From positions 73,906,001 to 73,970,000 of the forward strand of contig CM060733.1 in the NCBI GenBank assembly GCA_030704615.1: a stretch of DNA of 64,000 nt. The letters run 5' to 3'. Numbering within the stretch: the stretch's first letter is position 1; the number at the start of each line of letters is the position of its first letter. The DNA comes from Takakia lepidozioides. Its lineage: Eukaryota; Streptophyta; Takakiopsida; Takakiales; Takakiaceae. This document shows, piece by piece, positions 10,448 to 22,394 of this stretch. A program made the position numbers and the translations under genes. The notes below the pieces were generated by a model, which ran no database searches, was not told where the DNA came from, and was given only the letters and a program-made list of their open reading frames with translations.

Positions 10448-11940
10448 ATGGGGTCGGGCAAGCCAAAGCGAAAGCGGAACGGCCCAAAAGATGATGATCC
10501 TGGTGAGCCCGATGGGGGCGACGTGTCACCGAGGCGGCCGTTTGAGGAAGCGATGCATGTTTCCGAAAACGAGGCCGCTCAGGAGCGGGAGGAATCCGAG
10601 GAGTCGGAGCCCGAGGAATCCTTGAGAGCTCCGACAAACCAAGAGATGCCTCCCATGCCGGCAGCCTTTTGGGAAGGGTTGTTGGCGCAGTTTGGCGGGA
10701 CGTTGAAAGACGTGTTGAAGGCGGCTAATGCCACTTCCACTAAGGCAAAGTTTAAGGTGAAGCCTAAGGAACCCGACACCTTCGAGGGCGTTCGAAACCG
10801 GAAGGCACTCAACACCTGGCTCCTGGAGCTAGAGCAGTACTTCCGGGCGGCCAAGTTGAGTGACGAGGATCGGGTGGAAGTGGCTCCCACCTATTTGAGG
10901 GGCTATGCTCAACAATGGTGGCAGAAACGCCTTCACGACCGAGGCCCAAGCCCGGAAACCTTGAACTGGAGTGGGTTCAAGGAATTGATGAAGAGACAGT
11001 TTGTGCCCCTCAACGCGTCCTGGCTCGCCCGGGACAAGATGAGGAATTTGAAGCAAACAGATGACATTCGGGGATATGTCCAGGCTTTCAATGTGCTGTT
11101 GCTCGAAGTCGCGGACATGGCAGAACCAGAAATGGTCTTCAACTTTGTGGCGGGACTGGCCCCATGGGCCAGGCGGAAGTTGGAGGAGAAGCCACCCAAG
11201 ACTTTGAACGAGGCTATTGAGAGGGCTGAATGTTTCTCAGATGTCCCTAGGGGTGAAAGACAAGGCCGTACGGAGCTGAACCACAAGAAGATTCGGCGGG
11301 AAGGTGACTCCTCCGACCGGAAAAGAAGTGGGATAGGCCACGCGGCGAAAATGGCACGTGGAAATCGAAGGGAGGGCCTTCACACGTCAAGGCGGCACCC
11401 GGTGCTTCGAAAGGAAAAGCGGGTGGAGCGGCTTATGGCGGACAGAAGGCGACCTTTGATGGAGTGTGTTTCAATTGCGGGGAGCCCGGGCACATGGCCA
11501 AGAAGTGCACGAAGCCCCGGCAATTGAACATGACTCGGGCGACCACGGAGCTGTCGGAAGATACCATCAGTCGCTTGGTGGAAGCGGTGGTCGCCAGGAC
11601 TTGCAAGGTAGGCAAATTTTCTTGTGAGTTGTATCAGGAAACTGGCGCCTTACGAAAAGGGAGTCAGTTATTGTTCGTGGATGGGATAATATCCGGAACT
11701 AATGTGTCGTTGTTGGTGGACACAGGAGCGTCGCACTCCTTCATGACACCGGCAACGGCACAAAAGCTGGGACTCCCGACAAGTGACGTGGGGGCCTCTA
11801 TTGAGGTGCGCTTTGCCAAAGGAGAACCTCAGTTGGCGACAAGGTTGGCGTTTGATGTTCCTCTTCAACTGGGGAGTTGGGAGGGACGTGAGAACTTCAC
11901 ATCTGCGAGATCGATGGAGTGGATCTCATTTTGGGGATGA
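10448..11940 (+). pseudogene. Chromovirus gag and protease
   Basis: Gag starts at ATG 10,448 (MGSGKPKRKRN). It has an acidic stretch, then the capsid region with GYAQQWW and QFVPLN. The frame then changes near 11,330, so the CCHC zinc knuckle (CFNCGEPGHMAKKC, from 11,464) is in another frame. The retropepsin motif LLVDTGASHSF follows near 11,710. A second frame change near 11,890 places the protease C-terminal motif LILGMTFL in a third frame, ending at a stop at 12,135-12,137. Since related elements use one long frame here, I read these as mutations and not programmed shifts. Confidence 0.85.
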
Positions 11941-12184
11941 CCTTTTTGAGCAAATCCGGAGCGGTCATAGATGGCCGCAAGAGAGTAGTCACGCTGCCAT
12001 GTGGGAATGGTGGCGAGGTTTTACGAGTGTCGGAAACGCCCAAATCCGTGGGAGGGCGAATAAACCTTCTGTCAGCAAAGGAGTGGGCCGTGGAGGAGGC
12101 ACACGAGCCCAGTTTTTGCTTTACATTAGAGAAGTGAAATGAGAAGGCGATGGGGAGCCGAGCCCAGATTGGATCAAGGGGATT

Positions 12185-13700
12185 TTGGAGAAATACCAGG
12201 ATGTGATGCCGGAGGATTTACCAAGCGGCTTGCCACCGCGAAGAGGAGTTGACCACAAGATTGAGGTGATACCGGGATCGGAACCGCCTGCCAAGGCGCC
12301 CTACCGGTTGAGCCACAGAGAGTTGGTCGAGCTGAAGACTCAGCTCAAGGATCTAATGTCAAAGGGGTACATCCGGCCGAGTAAGTCACCTTACGGAGCC
12401 CCGGTGCTATTCGCAGACAAGAAGGATGGGACGCTGCGGATGTGTGTCGATTACAGGGCTTTGAATAAGGTGACTATCAAAAACCGGTACCCTTTGCCAA
12501 GGATCGACGACCTCTTCGATCGGTTGGCAGGAGCGAAGTATTTCAGCCGGATCGACTTGCGCTCCGGCTATCACCAAATTCGGGTGGTGGCGGAAGGAGA
12601 TGAGGAGAAGACCGCGTGCAGGACAAGGTATGGTTCATATGAGTTCTTGGTGATGCCTTTTGGGCTCACCAATGCACCAGCGACATTTAGCACGCTGATG
12701 AACAGCCTTTTCCAGGAGTGGTTGGATGACTTTGTGATCGTGTACATCGACGACATCTTGGTGTACTCGAAAACAAAGGAGGAGCACCTGGAGCACCTCA
12801 AAAGGGTGTTCCAAAAATTGCGGGAAGGGAAGCTGTATGCCAAAGCTTCAAAGTGCGAATTCGGGGTCACAAAAGTGGAGTTCCTGGGGCATGTGATTAC
12901 ACAGGATGGGATCAAAATGGATGACAGAAAGGTGAGGGCGATCTTGGACTGGGAGCCTCCGACTTCGGTCCCGGGAGTGCGATCCTTCCTAGGACTCGCC
13001 TCCTATTACCGGAAGTATGTGAGAAATTTTGCCAAGATCGCGGGGCCGCTGTCGGACCTTCTGTGTAAATCCAAAGTCTGGGTATGGAACACATTTTGTG
13101 GCCAAGCTTTTGCTGAATTGAAGCAGCGGATGACGGAAGCTCCAGTCTTGAAAATCCCGGAGTTCGATCGTCCGTTTGAGATTCATACAGATGCATCGGA
13201 CTTCGCGATTGGGGGTGTACTTATGCAAGATGGACGTCCAGTGGCTTACGAAAGTAAGAAACTGAATGAAGTGGAGCGACGGTGGCCGACGCACGAAAAA
13301 GAGATGAAGGCGGTGGTGCATTGCCTTGAGCTCTGGCGCCACTATGTTGGTTCCAACCCAGTGAAGGTGTTCACGGACAATGTCACGGTGAAGTATTTTG
13401 CCACGCAGCCCAAGTTGTCCCCAAAACAACTTAGGTGGCAAGATACTTTGGCAGTGTTCGACGTGGATATCCAGTACAAACCGGGACGGGACAATGTGGT
13501 GGCCGATGCTTTAAGTAGAAAGCAGCAGCTCTTGTTGGTGTACAAGGGCGAGACGGCGCTCCAAAGGAAGATCCGGAAGGCTTGCCGGAAGGATGAGCTG
13601 GCAAAGTCCGTGATGCAGGACTTGAGAATGGGGGTTAAATCGCAGTTCCACTTGCAAAATGGACTGCTCCGGTATAAGCAAAACGTCTCTACGTGCCAAA
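12185..13700 (+). pseudogene. Chromovirus reverse transcriptase and RNase H
   Basis: About 505 codons with all reverse-transcriptase landmarks: [38 protein letters not shown] and the catalytic YIDDILVYS, then [12 protein letters not shown]. RNase H follows with [13 protein letters not shown] and ends near [14 protein letters not shown], the usual Ty3 tail. The catalytic aspartates are present. A 1-base shift near 13,690 separates it from integrase, and upstream stops cut it off from protease. Confidence 0.92.
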
Positions 13701-15009
13701 GGGAGGGATCAGAGATAGCCTCTTGAGAGAATGCCATGATAGCCCGCTTGCGGGCCACGGCGGAGCCAAGCGCACTGCGGCACTCTTGAAGAAAGAGTAT
13801 TTCTGGCCCAAACTGAGGGAGGAGGCAGAGGAGTATGTCAAGACATGCACCACATGCCAACAAAACCGGAGCGAGTACAAAAAGCAAGCGGGGCTGTTAC
13901 AACCCTTGCCGATTCCAGAGGGGACTTGGGAAAGCGTCTCGATGGATTTCATGACTGCTATGCCGCTGTCAAAAGGATTCGATGCAATCATGGTGGTGGT
14001 GGATAGGTTCAGTAAAATGGGCCATTTCATCCCCACCAAGGAGACGGCAACGGCGCAGGAGACAGGGCGACTTTACTTCGCCCACGTCTTAAAGCATCAT
14101 GGAGTCCCGAAGGATATTGTCTCGGATCGCGATCCAAAGTTTACGAGTAAATTTTGGAGGACACTTTGGAAGAAGATGGGGACGAGGCTGAAGATGAGCA
14201 CCGCCTTCCGACCTACGACGGACGGCCAAACGGAAAGAGTGAATTCCGTAGTGAAGCAATTCTTGCGGAATTACGTGTCGGCAGACCAATCAGACTGGAT
14301 GGAACACTTAGACGCGGCAGAGTTCTGTTATAATAACACAGAACACTCCGCAACGGGAGTTTCCCCTTTCGTATTGGTCTATGGAAAAGCACCTCTGGTG
14401 CCGACAAGTTGGGCCGCCCAGGACGTTGAGGAACCGGCAGTAGCGGCGGTACTGGAAGAACGCGAGCGTTTGTTGAAGCTCGCAAAGTACAACATTGCCA
14501 AAGCTAGGAAACGGTATGAAAGGCAGGCGAATCGGAAGCGGAGGGAAGTGAAGTTTGAGGCAGGCACAGAGGTCTGGTTGAACATCAAGAATTTCCGACT
14601 ACCTCCGGAAGTGAGTCTGAAATTCGTACCTCCGTATGCGGGTCCCTTTCGCATTCGGAAGGTTATGAATGAGGATGTGTATGAATTGGAGCTGCCGGCA
14701 AACAGCAAGGTGCACCCAGTATTCCATGTCTCCCTTTTGAAGCCTTACTTCAAAGATGAAGCACGTCCGAATCGGCATCAAGTGTTGCGTCCGCCACCTA
14801 TGCTGTTGGATCATGAAAATGAACCTGAGTACGAGGTGGAGTCAATACTTAAGTCGAGGAGGTTCAAGAACCAAGAAACGGAGTATCTCGTCAAATGGAA
14901 GGGCTATCATCATGTGGAGGCATCTTGGGTGCGTGCCTCAGAAATGGGAAACGCATCCGAGGCAGTTGCAGCGTTCGAAGGGCGACCTCAAAAGCGGAAG
15001 AAACGTTGA
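13693..15009 (+). pseudogene. Chromovirus integrase with chromodomain
   Basis: About 438 codons. The HHCC zinc module (H in ECHDSPLAGH, then CTTCQQN) comes first, then the DDE core with SMDFMTAMP, VSDRDPKFTS and the region ending TDGQTERVN. Next is the GPFRIRKV / HPVFHVSLLKPY tail. The C-terminus is a chromodomain (YEVESILKSR, then YLVKWKGY and ASWV), which in this clade guides insertion to chromatin marks. The stop is at 15,007-15,009. The domain order is normal and the core residues are kept, but the reading frame is offset from the RNase H part. Confidence 0.93.
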
Positions 15010-15914
15010 TGGGGACATCAACCTTGGAGCGTGGGGGAGGAAATGCATGCTTAGCCCGGTTTAGCTAGCTCAAGAATCCGATTGCAAAAACTTGTATTGT
15101 ACAAAAATTTGTTATAAAGGAAATGGGTTCAAATATTGTGCGTCCTATTGTGTTTGGAATGGTGATGCATGGTGTGGTTGGCTAGTGTGTAGAATGCATG
15201 CTAGCTTACAAAAGTGGGAGAGGTAAATTGGGTTAATCGTGTGTTTGCGCAGTGCCGAAATCGGGTGACTCCCATCCAAGGGGCAAGGAAACTTGCGCCT
15301 TCTTTGGGAGTTCACGTGCTAGTGCGCACCTGGCGCGTGCGCGTACTATAACTGCGCTACCGAGGGGGTTGCCTTGTAGTGCGGGCTAACGCGGAAGCTA
15401 CGTGCTTCCGTTCACGTACTATAATCGTGTAGCCTCGGGACGAAGTCGTAGTGCGGCTTCGGCGTGTTCCCGTACCTCAGGCCAGCATTCCAAGTCGGAC
15501 CCAATTGTAGTGATTGGGGCGCACGGTTGGTTCAAGGTTATCGTCCTAGTCAAAGAGGGTTCCAGGTGAACCCTTGCTCAAGGTGATGCCAAAAGCGGCA
15601 TCATGAGCGATCGCAAGCAATGTTGTTGCAGTAAGGCGATTCGATCCTCGGGGAGGATCGTTCCTTGGCCTTGAAGTAGGCCAAGAAGAGTGCACTGGGA
15701 GGAGCTGGAGAGGCTCCACCCTTGGCCGGGACTTGGAGGAAGTCGGCCGAACTAGCTAGTGGAGAGTAGAGTCAAGTGTGGGGTTTGGTTCTTTGCCATG
15801 GGACGCCATGGTACAGAAACAAACTCCTTGATGTGGGACGCCACAACTTGGATGTTCGTTTCTACAAAATGGACAAGTCGATGAGGACATCGACTCCCTG
15901 TTGGTAGGGGTGTA
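15010..15914 (+). other. Chromovirus 3' non-coding region
   Basis: About 905 bp between the pol stop and the 3' LTR, with no ORF of note. It has GC-rich inverted stretches around 15,310-15,500. A purine-rich run (GTGGGGGAGG) lies near 15,033, far from the LTR, so I cannot place the polypurine tract with confidence. Confidence 0.6.
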
Positions 15915-16639
15915 TGTCGCGGCCCTTTGCCTAGAGGGCAGGGGGTCGGGACACATGAGGGGCTGCCCCTGTGGTGGGGGCAGCGGCAGCGATAGGTATA
16001 GGGGGGCTGAAGCACCCTTGAGTGCCCAAGGCACTCAGGGAAGCAGAGGCGCTCACTAGGTGAAGCCCTGCACACCGGGTTGCGGTGGGGGTGGCTCCAC
16101 AAGGGGTGGTGGTAGCTTAGTGGGACTTAGTGGGGGTGGCATAGGACTCACCATGGGGCGGAGACCTCGTGGTGGGAGTCGTGGGGAGTCTTGGGACTCA
16201 TCACGGTCCATAGGGGCCGTGGTGAGCGGGCCAAGACTCACCGCGACTCACCACCGGGAATCGAGGGTCTTCGTGGTGGTTCGCCATAAAATGGCATGGC
16301 TGGTTGTGAAACCCCCGCGGACAGCTACAGAAGTATATATAGGGAGTAGTAACCCCGAGAACGGTGCAAGCCCGTTGGTGACCAAAAACTAGTGAGTAAG
16401 CGAGCGAGCCGGAAAGCGACCAAAGAGTGGGGAGCTGTTCCGGACTGCCATCTACCAAAGGGAATTCCACTAGGCCCAAATAGGTGGAGGGTCTTTCGGA
16501 GAGCGAAGGGGGGACCGTTATGTCCCGGTGAGCAGCCGAAGCTCCAAGTTGGCCCGGCGGCCGGTTGGGAGTCAGGCGCGCGCATCAAAGCGAGTAACTA
16601 TGACTTGAGGGGAAGCTTACCGAAGTGAGGTGCGCGACA
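15915..16639 (+). repeat. 3' LTR (725 bp)
   Basis: Starts TGTCGCGG and ends GCGCGACA, matching the 5' LTR over 725 bp, with the TATATATA box at 16,334-16,341. The duplicated target TCTAG follows immediately. Confidence 0.95.
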
Positions 16640-16800
16640 TCTAGGGACTTAGCCCGAAAATGGCCAAGTCCCTGAACAGCAATAGGGCCTAGAATTGGAA
16701 AATGGCGCCGAATTTCCAGTTCAGGGCCAGCCAGTCTAGGGACTTAGCCATTTTTGGAGCCCTGACTGGAAATTCGGCGCCATTTTGCCTAACACCACAT
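16640..16800. repeat. P1 palindrome array in intron 6 of gene D (right part)
   Basis: This continues the 9,140-9,667 array after the retrotransposon, with the AGGGACTTAGCC inverted repeat and two TGGCGCC- or CGGCGCC-centred palindromes. Confidence 0.85.
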
Positions 16801-16849
16801 GAGGCCTCTAACATCCTGAAATGCAAGGACTTGAAAGAAAGGCAGCGCG

Positions 16850-19800
16850 TATGTACCTGTACAGAAGGCGCATTGCTGCTTTGTCCGCATTCGGCTGGTC
16901 GGTGAACTCGTGGCTCCGGCGAGCATCTGCTATCTCCCGAAAGAATAGGTTGGTTTTGTAGAGCAGAAAGTACCTCGTCACATAGTCACGTAGGCTCTCT
17001 GCTGCAGGAGATATCTCCATCTTGAACTGATGTGCTTGTGTGTCCAGTTGCTCTTGCGCATTCGTCGTCACCTGTGGAGATTCTCCATCAGATCGCTTTC
17101 CTGAAAAAATACAATGAATCCACCCCCTACTAGAGTAGAAGCCCCAAACGAAGCGTGGGGAAGTACTTGAAACCACCATGTCATGCGGTTCATCCACATG
17201 TCGAATGTGGGGTCAGAGAGTTTGTCCGGTTTGGGGAAGCTCCACATGTCCTTGGTACTTTGGGAACCATTCCAGATTTGGAGCCCCCGGGTCTGTCCAA
17301 CCACCCAGCATATACGTAAGCGCCAAACACCACAAAAAGGAGTTGTTGCCACCACAATTTGGTTAAGAATGTATCACCTTTTCTGTTGCATCCACACAGG
17401 ATGTGGCTAGACGATGGAGCTTCTCCAATGTCATCGTGGGCTTCAGAGCGCGAGAGTAGTGCTTCCCCACCTCCACCAGAAAGTCGGCACCAAGGGCGGG
17501 ATCAGCTATGGCCACGTACTTTACCATCCGCGACTTGTACTTTATGCGGGCCCTCACCTCCGCAGCTTTGACATACGATTTGAGTGCCGAGAGGGTTGGA
17601 TTCTTCTCCTCTGACTCCATGTAGAACCTCCGCGCATGTGCCAAATCCTGCTGTATTTTCGTCTATCAAGAATGCGCACATAAGATTAGAGATCCTGCTC
17701 AACACAATTTCTTCTATTGGGGGAGGAGATTAGAAATCACGGTGAAGACCTTTTCTTCTATTGGGGGAGGAGAGACAGATTAGCTCAACAAAACTGTCAG
17801 GAGCTTTACCCGAAATATGTAGTCCACCATGGCGTCGACGCTCAGCCTATACCAGGTTCTGTCTGCCTTTGCCTCCGACTTGCGCAGGAGGTCGGCACTG
17901 AGGGAATTGGCAAACTCTTGCACCCCTGCTTCCCGACATCCTTCACTCGAAAGAGCATATGGGACAAGTTGGTGGCAATGAAGGCATTCTCACTCACCCT
18001 GCAGTGCCACATTTCCATCAAACAATACTGAAATGGGAATTTTCATTATATATGAGGATTCGCAATGAAATGACCTCCAAATTCAAAGTCCAAAAGCGAG
18101 AGGCGTTGTAACTTACGAGTTGATGTCCGCCATTGCAGCTTTGAGAAGACTGCGATCTTTGGGCCCCGCAACCTTCAGCACAACACAATCCACGGTGAAA
18201 TGCCAATCGAGGTCGTTGGGGTGGGCTTGGGCAATGTGCTCCATCCATGCCAGGAGGCGATGATTGCCGTCCCACACGTAGAACATCTTACCGGACAAGT
18301 GCTGGAAAAGAGGATCACTAGCAATCGATCTCTCGAACTCCTCATTTTGCGTTTGCCAATGGGGACCCCATTTGTCCACCTCATCGGAAGTGTGGGCATG
18401 GGAAGCTCCGTGGTCGTTCTCAATGGAAACGTAAAACGCGACAGACCCCATTCGATATCCATCCCGGAAAGAGAATTTCAGCTTGTCGATATCGCCTGGG
18501 AAGGCAGGTCTCACCACCTGCAATGACACCAAGCGGCAAAGGGGAATTCGAAGCTTGGCCGGGTACACCATGCCCCCTAGCACCCTGCCAATGTTGTTGT
18601 GGGTTGCCTCCAACATCTTGGCAGCGGCCAACTTCATATCCGCCTCAGACATGACGTCTGCTGCAGAGGGGTTTTCCGGCAGCCCACTAGGACCGCCAAA
18701 TCCAGCCTGTATGCTCCGGGTTTGGGGCCTGGGGATGTCCGGGAGGATGTCATCCTGGTCAGAAAGCTCCCTGTCGTCCTCCTCAACAGGGTCAGCCACC
18801 TGCGAAACCACCTCCAGCACTCTCCCCATCTCTACTGCCCTCTCCCTGGCTTCACCTCGAACTTGCACAATCCGTGCTCTTTCTGGTGTTCTTTCCTCTC
18901 CTCCACTCTCCACCGTATGGGTAATTGCAGGGGCTGCTCTTGCCCGCGATGGTCTAACCGGTGTGTTACTCCCTCTTTGTGGTGTCTTGGAGGGATCCAC
19001 CGTCTCTGTGCGTCCTCGCTTACATTGGCATTTGTCATTTGGGCACCCCTGGCCTCTTCAGTGGCCTTTTCTCTTTCCTCCTGGCTAGCATTCTGTCTCG
19101 TCTGTTCTTTTGCCCTCTCTTTTGCCCTCTCACGGGCTTTCTGTTTCTTACTAGGGCTAGCAGCAGGGGAGCCCTCCAAGACGACCACCTTTGATTGAGG
19201 CGAACTGACACCCTCGCGCGCACTGCTCACTCCCCCTCCGCAGCCCGTGACGGCTCTCTCGCCGGGGATTGCATGTGCTTAGCTTTCTTCTTTTTCTTTG
19301 CGTGGGCGGGCCCTACTGCATGTGCATGAACAACCTCCATTGCCGGATGTGTTGTCCTCATGTCCTCACGCCCTTCACCTGCCATGCCGCCTGCACCAAC
19401 CTCCCCAATGCCTATTCTGTCGTACTCTCGTTGCAAGTCCTCCTGTCCACCAACAAAAGGTTTAAGTTTGCCCTCTCGCCCCAAGTTGGGCGATTCAAAC
19501 ATGCGATGAGTTGGAGCTGTCGATGATACCACCAGCGTGCCGAGCTCGTCGTCACTCTGTCATTCCCAAAAATCGTGAGAACCAACATCGGTGCCAAAAC
19601 CAGCATCGCAACGAGCAGCGCAACCACCATAGCAACAATCGTGTAACAAAAATGAAAACATAACAAGTTTAGGAAGTATGGAGAGCCATGCAACAACAAT
19701 GAAAACAAATGCAACCATTGCCTGAGAATGACATGCACAAGCAGCCTTCTCCAGAGCTGCCGGATTTGCACACGCATTGCAAACAATCTAAGGTTCACTC

Positions 19801-20104
19801 AACTATCTAAGGTTCACTCATCCAGCAAAGCAAGGATGAAGATGCAAAAACAAAGCGAGGCAACAAAGCGAAAGTGAAAGCGAAAGCAAAAGCGAAATCG
19901 AACAAAGCGAAAGCAGAAGTGGCTTGCCTGAGAGTACTCGGCTTCAGTTGGCGCGGGTTGTGAGCAAGACACTGGAATCTCCTGCTGGAGCTTCAGTTTG
20001 GCCATGCGAGAGATTGGCCGTCGTCCATAGTACAGAGCTTTCAACTTCCGCCGCGGTCTGGATGTGAGGTCTCTCTCAGGACAGCCACGCCCTTCAGGCG
20101 GCAT
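16850..20104 (-). pseudogene. ParB-methyltransferase gene D, exons 1-6
   Basis: The minus strand matches exons 1-6 of gene C in order. Exon 1 starts at ATG 20,104 and has SRPRRKLKALYYGRRP (gene C: RPRRKLRKLYFGRRP). Exon 2 is about 19,200-18,113 and carries the ParB-like domain with VWDGNHRLLAW; its donor GTAAGT is at the same codon as in C. Exon 3 is about 17,995-17,800 (one frameshift). Exon 4 is about 17,660-17,375 (LAHARRFYMESE in D). Exon 5 is about 17,350-17,175 (ending MNRMTWWFQ). Exon 6 is about 17,075-16,860. Exon 2 also shifts frame near 19,000. The gene points away from transposase B across the P2 array, the same layout as copy C. It is a pseudogene, but its exon structure is complete. 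Confidence 0.85.
19230..19930 (-). other. Intron 1 region of gene D
   Basis: Between exon 1 and exon 2 of gene D are about 700 bp. The minus-strand ORFs here (for example 19,227-19,532 and 19,412-19,798) have no counterpart in gene C, whose first intron is only about 100 bp. The segment near 19,840-19,920 is a degenerate GCGAAAGC repeat. I treat the ORFs as chance. Confidence 0.45.
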
Positions 20105-20299
20105 AAGTCCCAGCCAAAATGGAAAAAGATCTCCGTTTTTGGGGTACATGCCTCGAATAGCATGTTAAGCCAAGATTAGCATCAGATTTAGGGTACGTAT
20201 CCAGGAAGCCATGTGTCGCCAGCCTGAATAAAAACGGATGGCGGTGGACATTTATTGCCCAACTGCGCAATTAAATGTCGGATGAAGCCCTCCATGTCG

Positions 20300-22150
20300 G
20301 ATGAAAATCGACGGAACTCGGCCCGGAATTTCCAACGTAGAGGTAATTCGGAGCGCTGCAGGATGGAAATCCAGTGCCGGATTTCCATCCTGCAGGTAAT
20401 TTGGAGCGCAACAGGATGGAAATTCAGCGCCGAATTTCCATCCTGCAAGGTAGGGCGGCGCGCGAAATTTCCCTCACTTAGGTAATTCCGAAGCGGATGG
20501 ATGGAAATCCGGCGCCAGATTTCCATCCGCGCAGGTAGGGCGGCGCGCCAAATTTCCCTCACGCAGGTAATTCAGAAGCGGATGGATGGAAATCCGGTGC
20601 CGGATTTCCATCCGCGCAGGTAGGGCGGCGCGCCAAATTTCCCTCACGCAGGTAATTCGGAGGCGGATGGATGGAAATCCGGCGCCGGATTTCCATCCGC
20701 AAGGTTGTTCGGAGAGCGGATGGATGGAGATCCGGCGCCGAATTTCCATCCTGCAGGTAATTCGAATCCCGGATGGATGGAGATCCGACGCCGAATTTCC
20801 ATCCTGCAGGTAACTCGAATCCCGGATGGATGGAAATCCGGCGCCGAATTTCCATCCTGCAGGTAACTCGAATTGCTGGCGTATGGATATTCGGCGCCGA
20901 ATTTCCATTCGCCAGGTATTTCGAAGCGCTGAATTACCTTCCTGCAGATAATTCTGAGCGTGTCCGATTGATTTTTCGGAGAAAAACAAACCTAACTGTT
21001 TGTTTTGTGGCTGAAGTGCACTTGTAGACACGTTTTTCTTGGAATCCTTGACTGCTAGAGGCAAATCGGAACAGCCTCGGACGAAAATTCGGCGCTGTTT
21101 TTCCATTCTGGGAGGTTTTTACGACTTCCTTTGAGGGGGGCCCCGATGGAAATTCGGCGCCGAATTTCCATCCGGGGGATGGTCTCTGTCGGAGAGGTGC
21201 CGGCCTCTCCGCCGCTCTGTTGGATATTCGGTGCCGAATTTCCATCCGGGGGTTGAAATATGACGGCCAGGTGCCGGCCTCTCCCCCCTCCCTGACTGCA
21301 TTGGAACGGCCCCGGATGGAAATTCGGCGCCGTTTTTCCATCTGGGGAGGTTTTTATGTCGGCCACTTTTCGGCCTGACCCCCCGACACGACTTCCTTTG
21401 GGGGGGCCCGGATGGAAATTCGGCGCCGAATCTCCATATAGGGGATGCTCTCTGTCGAACACGTGCCGGCCTCTACGCCCGAGGCGACTTCATCCGGGCG
21501 TCCCCTGTTGGATATTCGGTGCCGAATTTCCGTCCGGGGGTTGAAATGTGACGGCCAGGTGCCGGCCTCTCCCCCCTCCCCGACTGCATCCGAACCGCCC
21601 CGGATGGAATTTTGGCGTCGTTTTTCCATCTGGGGATGTTTTTATGCCGGCCAGTTTTCGGCCTGACCCCCCGACACGACTTAATTGGGGGGGCCCGGAT
21701 GGAAATTCGGCGCCGAATGTCCATCCAGGGGATGTTCTCTGTCGCACACGCGCCGGCCTCTGCGCCCCAGGCGACTTCATCCGGGCTTCCCCTGTTGTAT
21801 ATTCGGTGCCGAATTTCCGTCCGGGGGTTGTAATGTGAGGGCCAGATGGCAGCCTTTCCCCCGAGCCGACTGCATCCGAAAGGCCTCGGATGGAAATTCG
21901 GCGCCGTTTTTTCATCCGCGGAGATTTTTAGGTCGGCCAGTTTTCGGCCTGACCCCCCGACATGACTTCCTTTGGGTGGATCCGAATGGAAATTCGGCGC
22001 TGAATTTCCATCCGGGGGATGTTTTCTGTCGGACAGGTGCCGGCATCTCTGCCCCAGACGACTTCATCCGTGCGGCCCCTGTTGGGTATTGGGTGCCGAA
22101 TTTCCATTCGGGGGTAGTAATGTGACGGCACGGTGCCGGCTTCTCCCCTT
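20300..22150. repeat. P2 palindrome array between gene D and transposase B
   Basis: About 1.85 kb of repeated palindromes with half-sites ATGGAAATTCGGC and GCCGAATTTCCAT, most centred on GGCGCC. From 20,300 to 20,930 they recur every 60-95 bp. From about 21,050 to 22,130 they form a higher-order repeat: the same palindrome starts at 21,145, 21,411, 21,698 and 21,985 (spacings 266, 287, 287), with two variant palindromes and conserved spacers (GTGCCGGCCTCT, TTTTCGGCCTGACC) in between. It occupies the region between two diverging genes and probably acts as their shared control and binding region. Confidence 0.9.
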
Positions 22151-22394
22151 CAGCCGACATCATCCGGATGGCCCCCCACTTTCTGATTGCATACCGTTCG
22201 CAGTTATTGCGCAAAGACCAGGGGCCGCATTCCGGAGACAAGGTTCATTAACACTCTGACTGTGGATTTTTGGATTTGGATCAGGCTTCGTCGATCGGAC
22301 AAATCGGCACCGCATTCCTTCCCATCGCTGCATCCCCCTTCTACCAGGGAGCTTCCCCGCACGCCATCCTGGCAGTCTTGTGTGCACATCTCCC

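Larger units (their letters stand above)
9663..16644 (+). mobile_element. Complete Ty3 chromovirus LTR retrotransposon with target duplication
   Basis: The element spans 9,668-16,639 (6,972 bp) and is flanked by the 5-bp duplication TCTAG (9,663-9,667 and 16,640-16,644). It has two 725-bp LTRs, a tRNA-Met primer site, and gag, protease, reverse transcriptase, RNase H, integrase and chromodomain in the normal Ty3 order. At least four frameshift or stop lesions (near 11,330, 11,890, 12,138-12,185 and 13,690) mean it cannot make its full polyprotein. The equal LTR lengths suggest a fairly recent insertion. It sits within a P1 repeat unit in an intron of methyltransferase gene D. Confidence 0.95.

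Noticed and set aside
11330-13700. Programmed frameshifting in the chromovirus
   Set aside because: Several shifts of different position plus a stop, with no slippery sequence seen; ordinary decay is simpler.
19227-19798. Minus-strand ORFs between exons 1 and 2 of gene D
   Set aside because: No counterpart in gene C; best explained as intron sequence.
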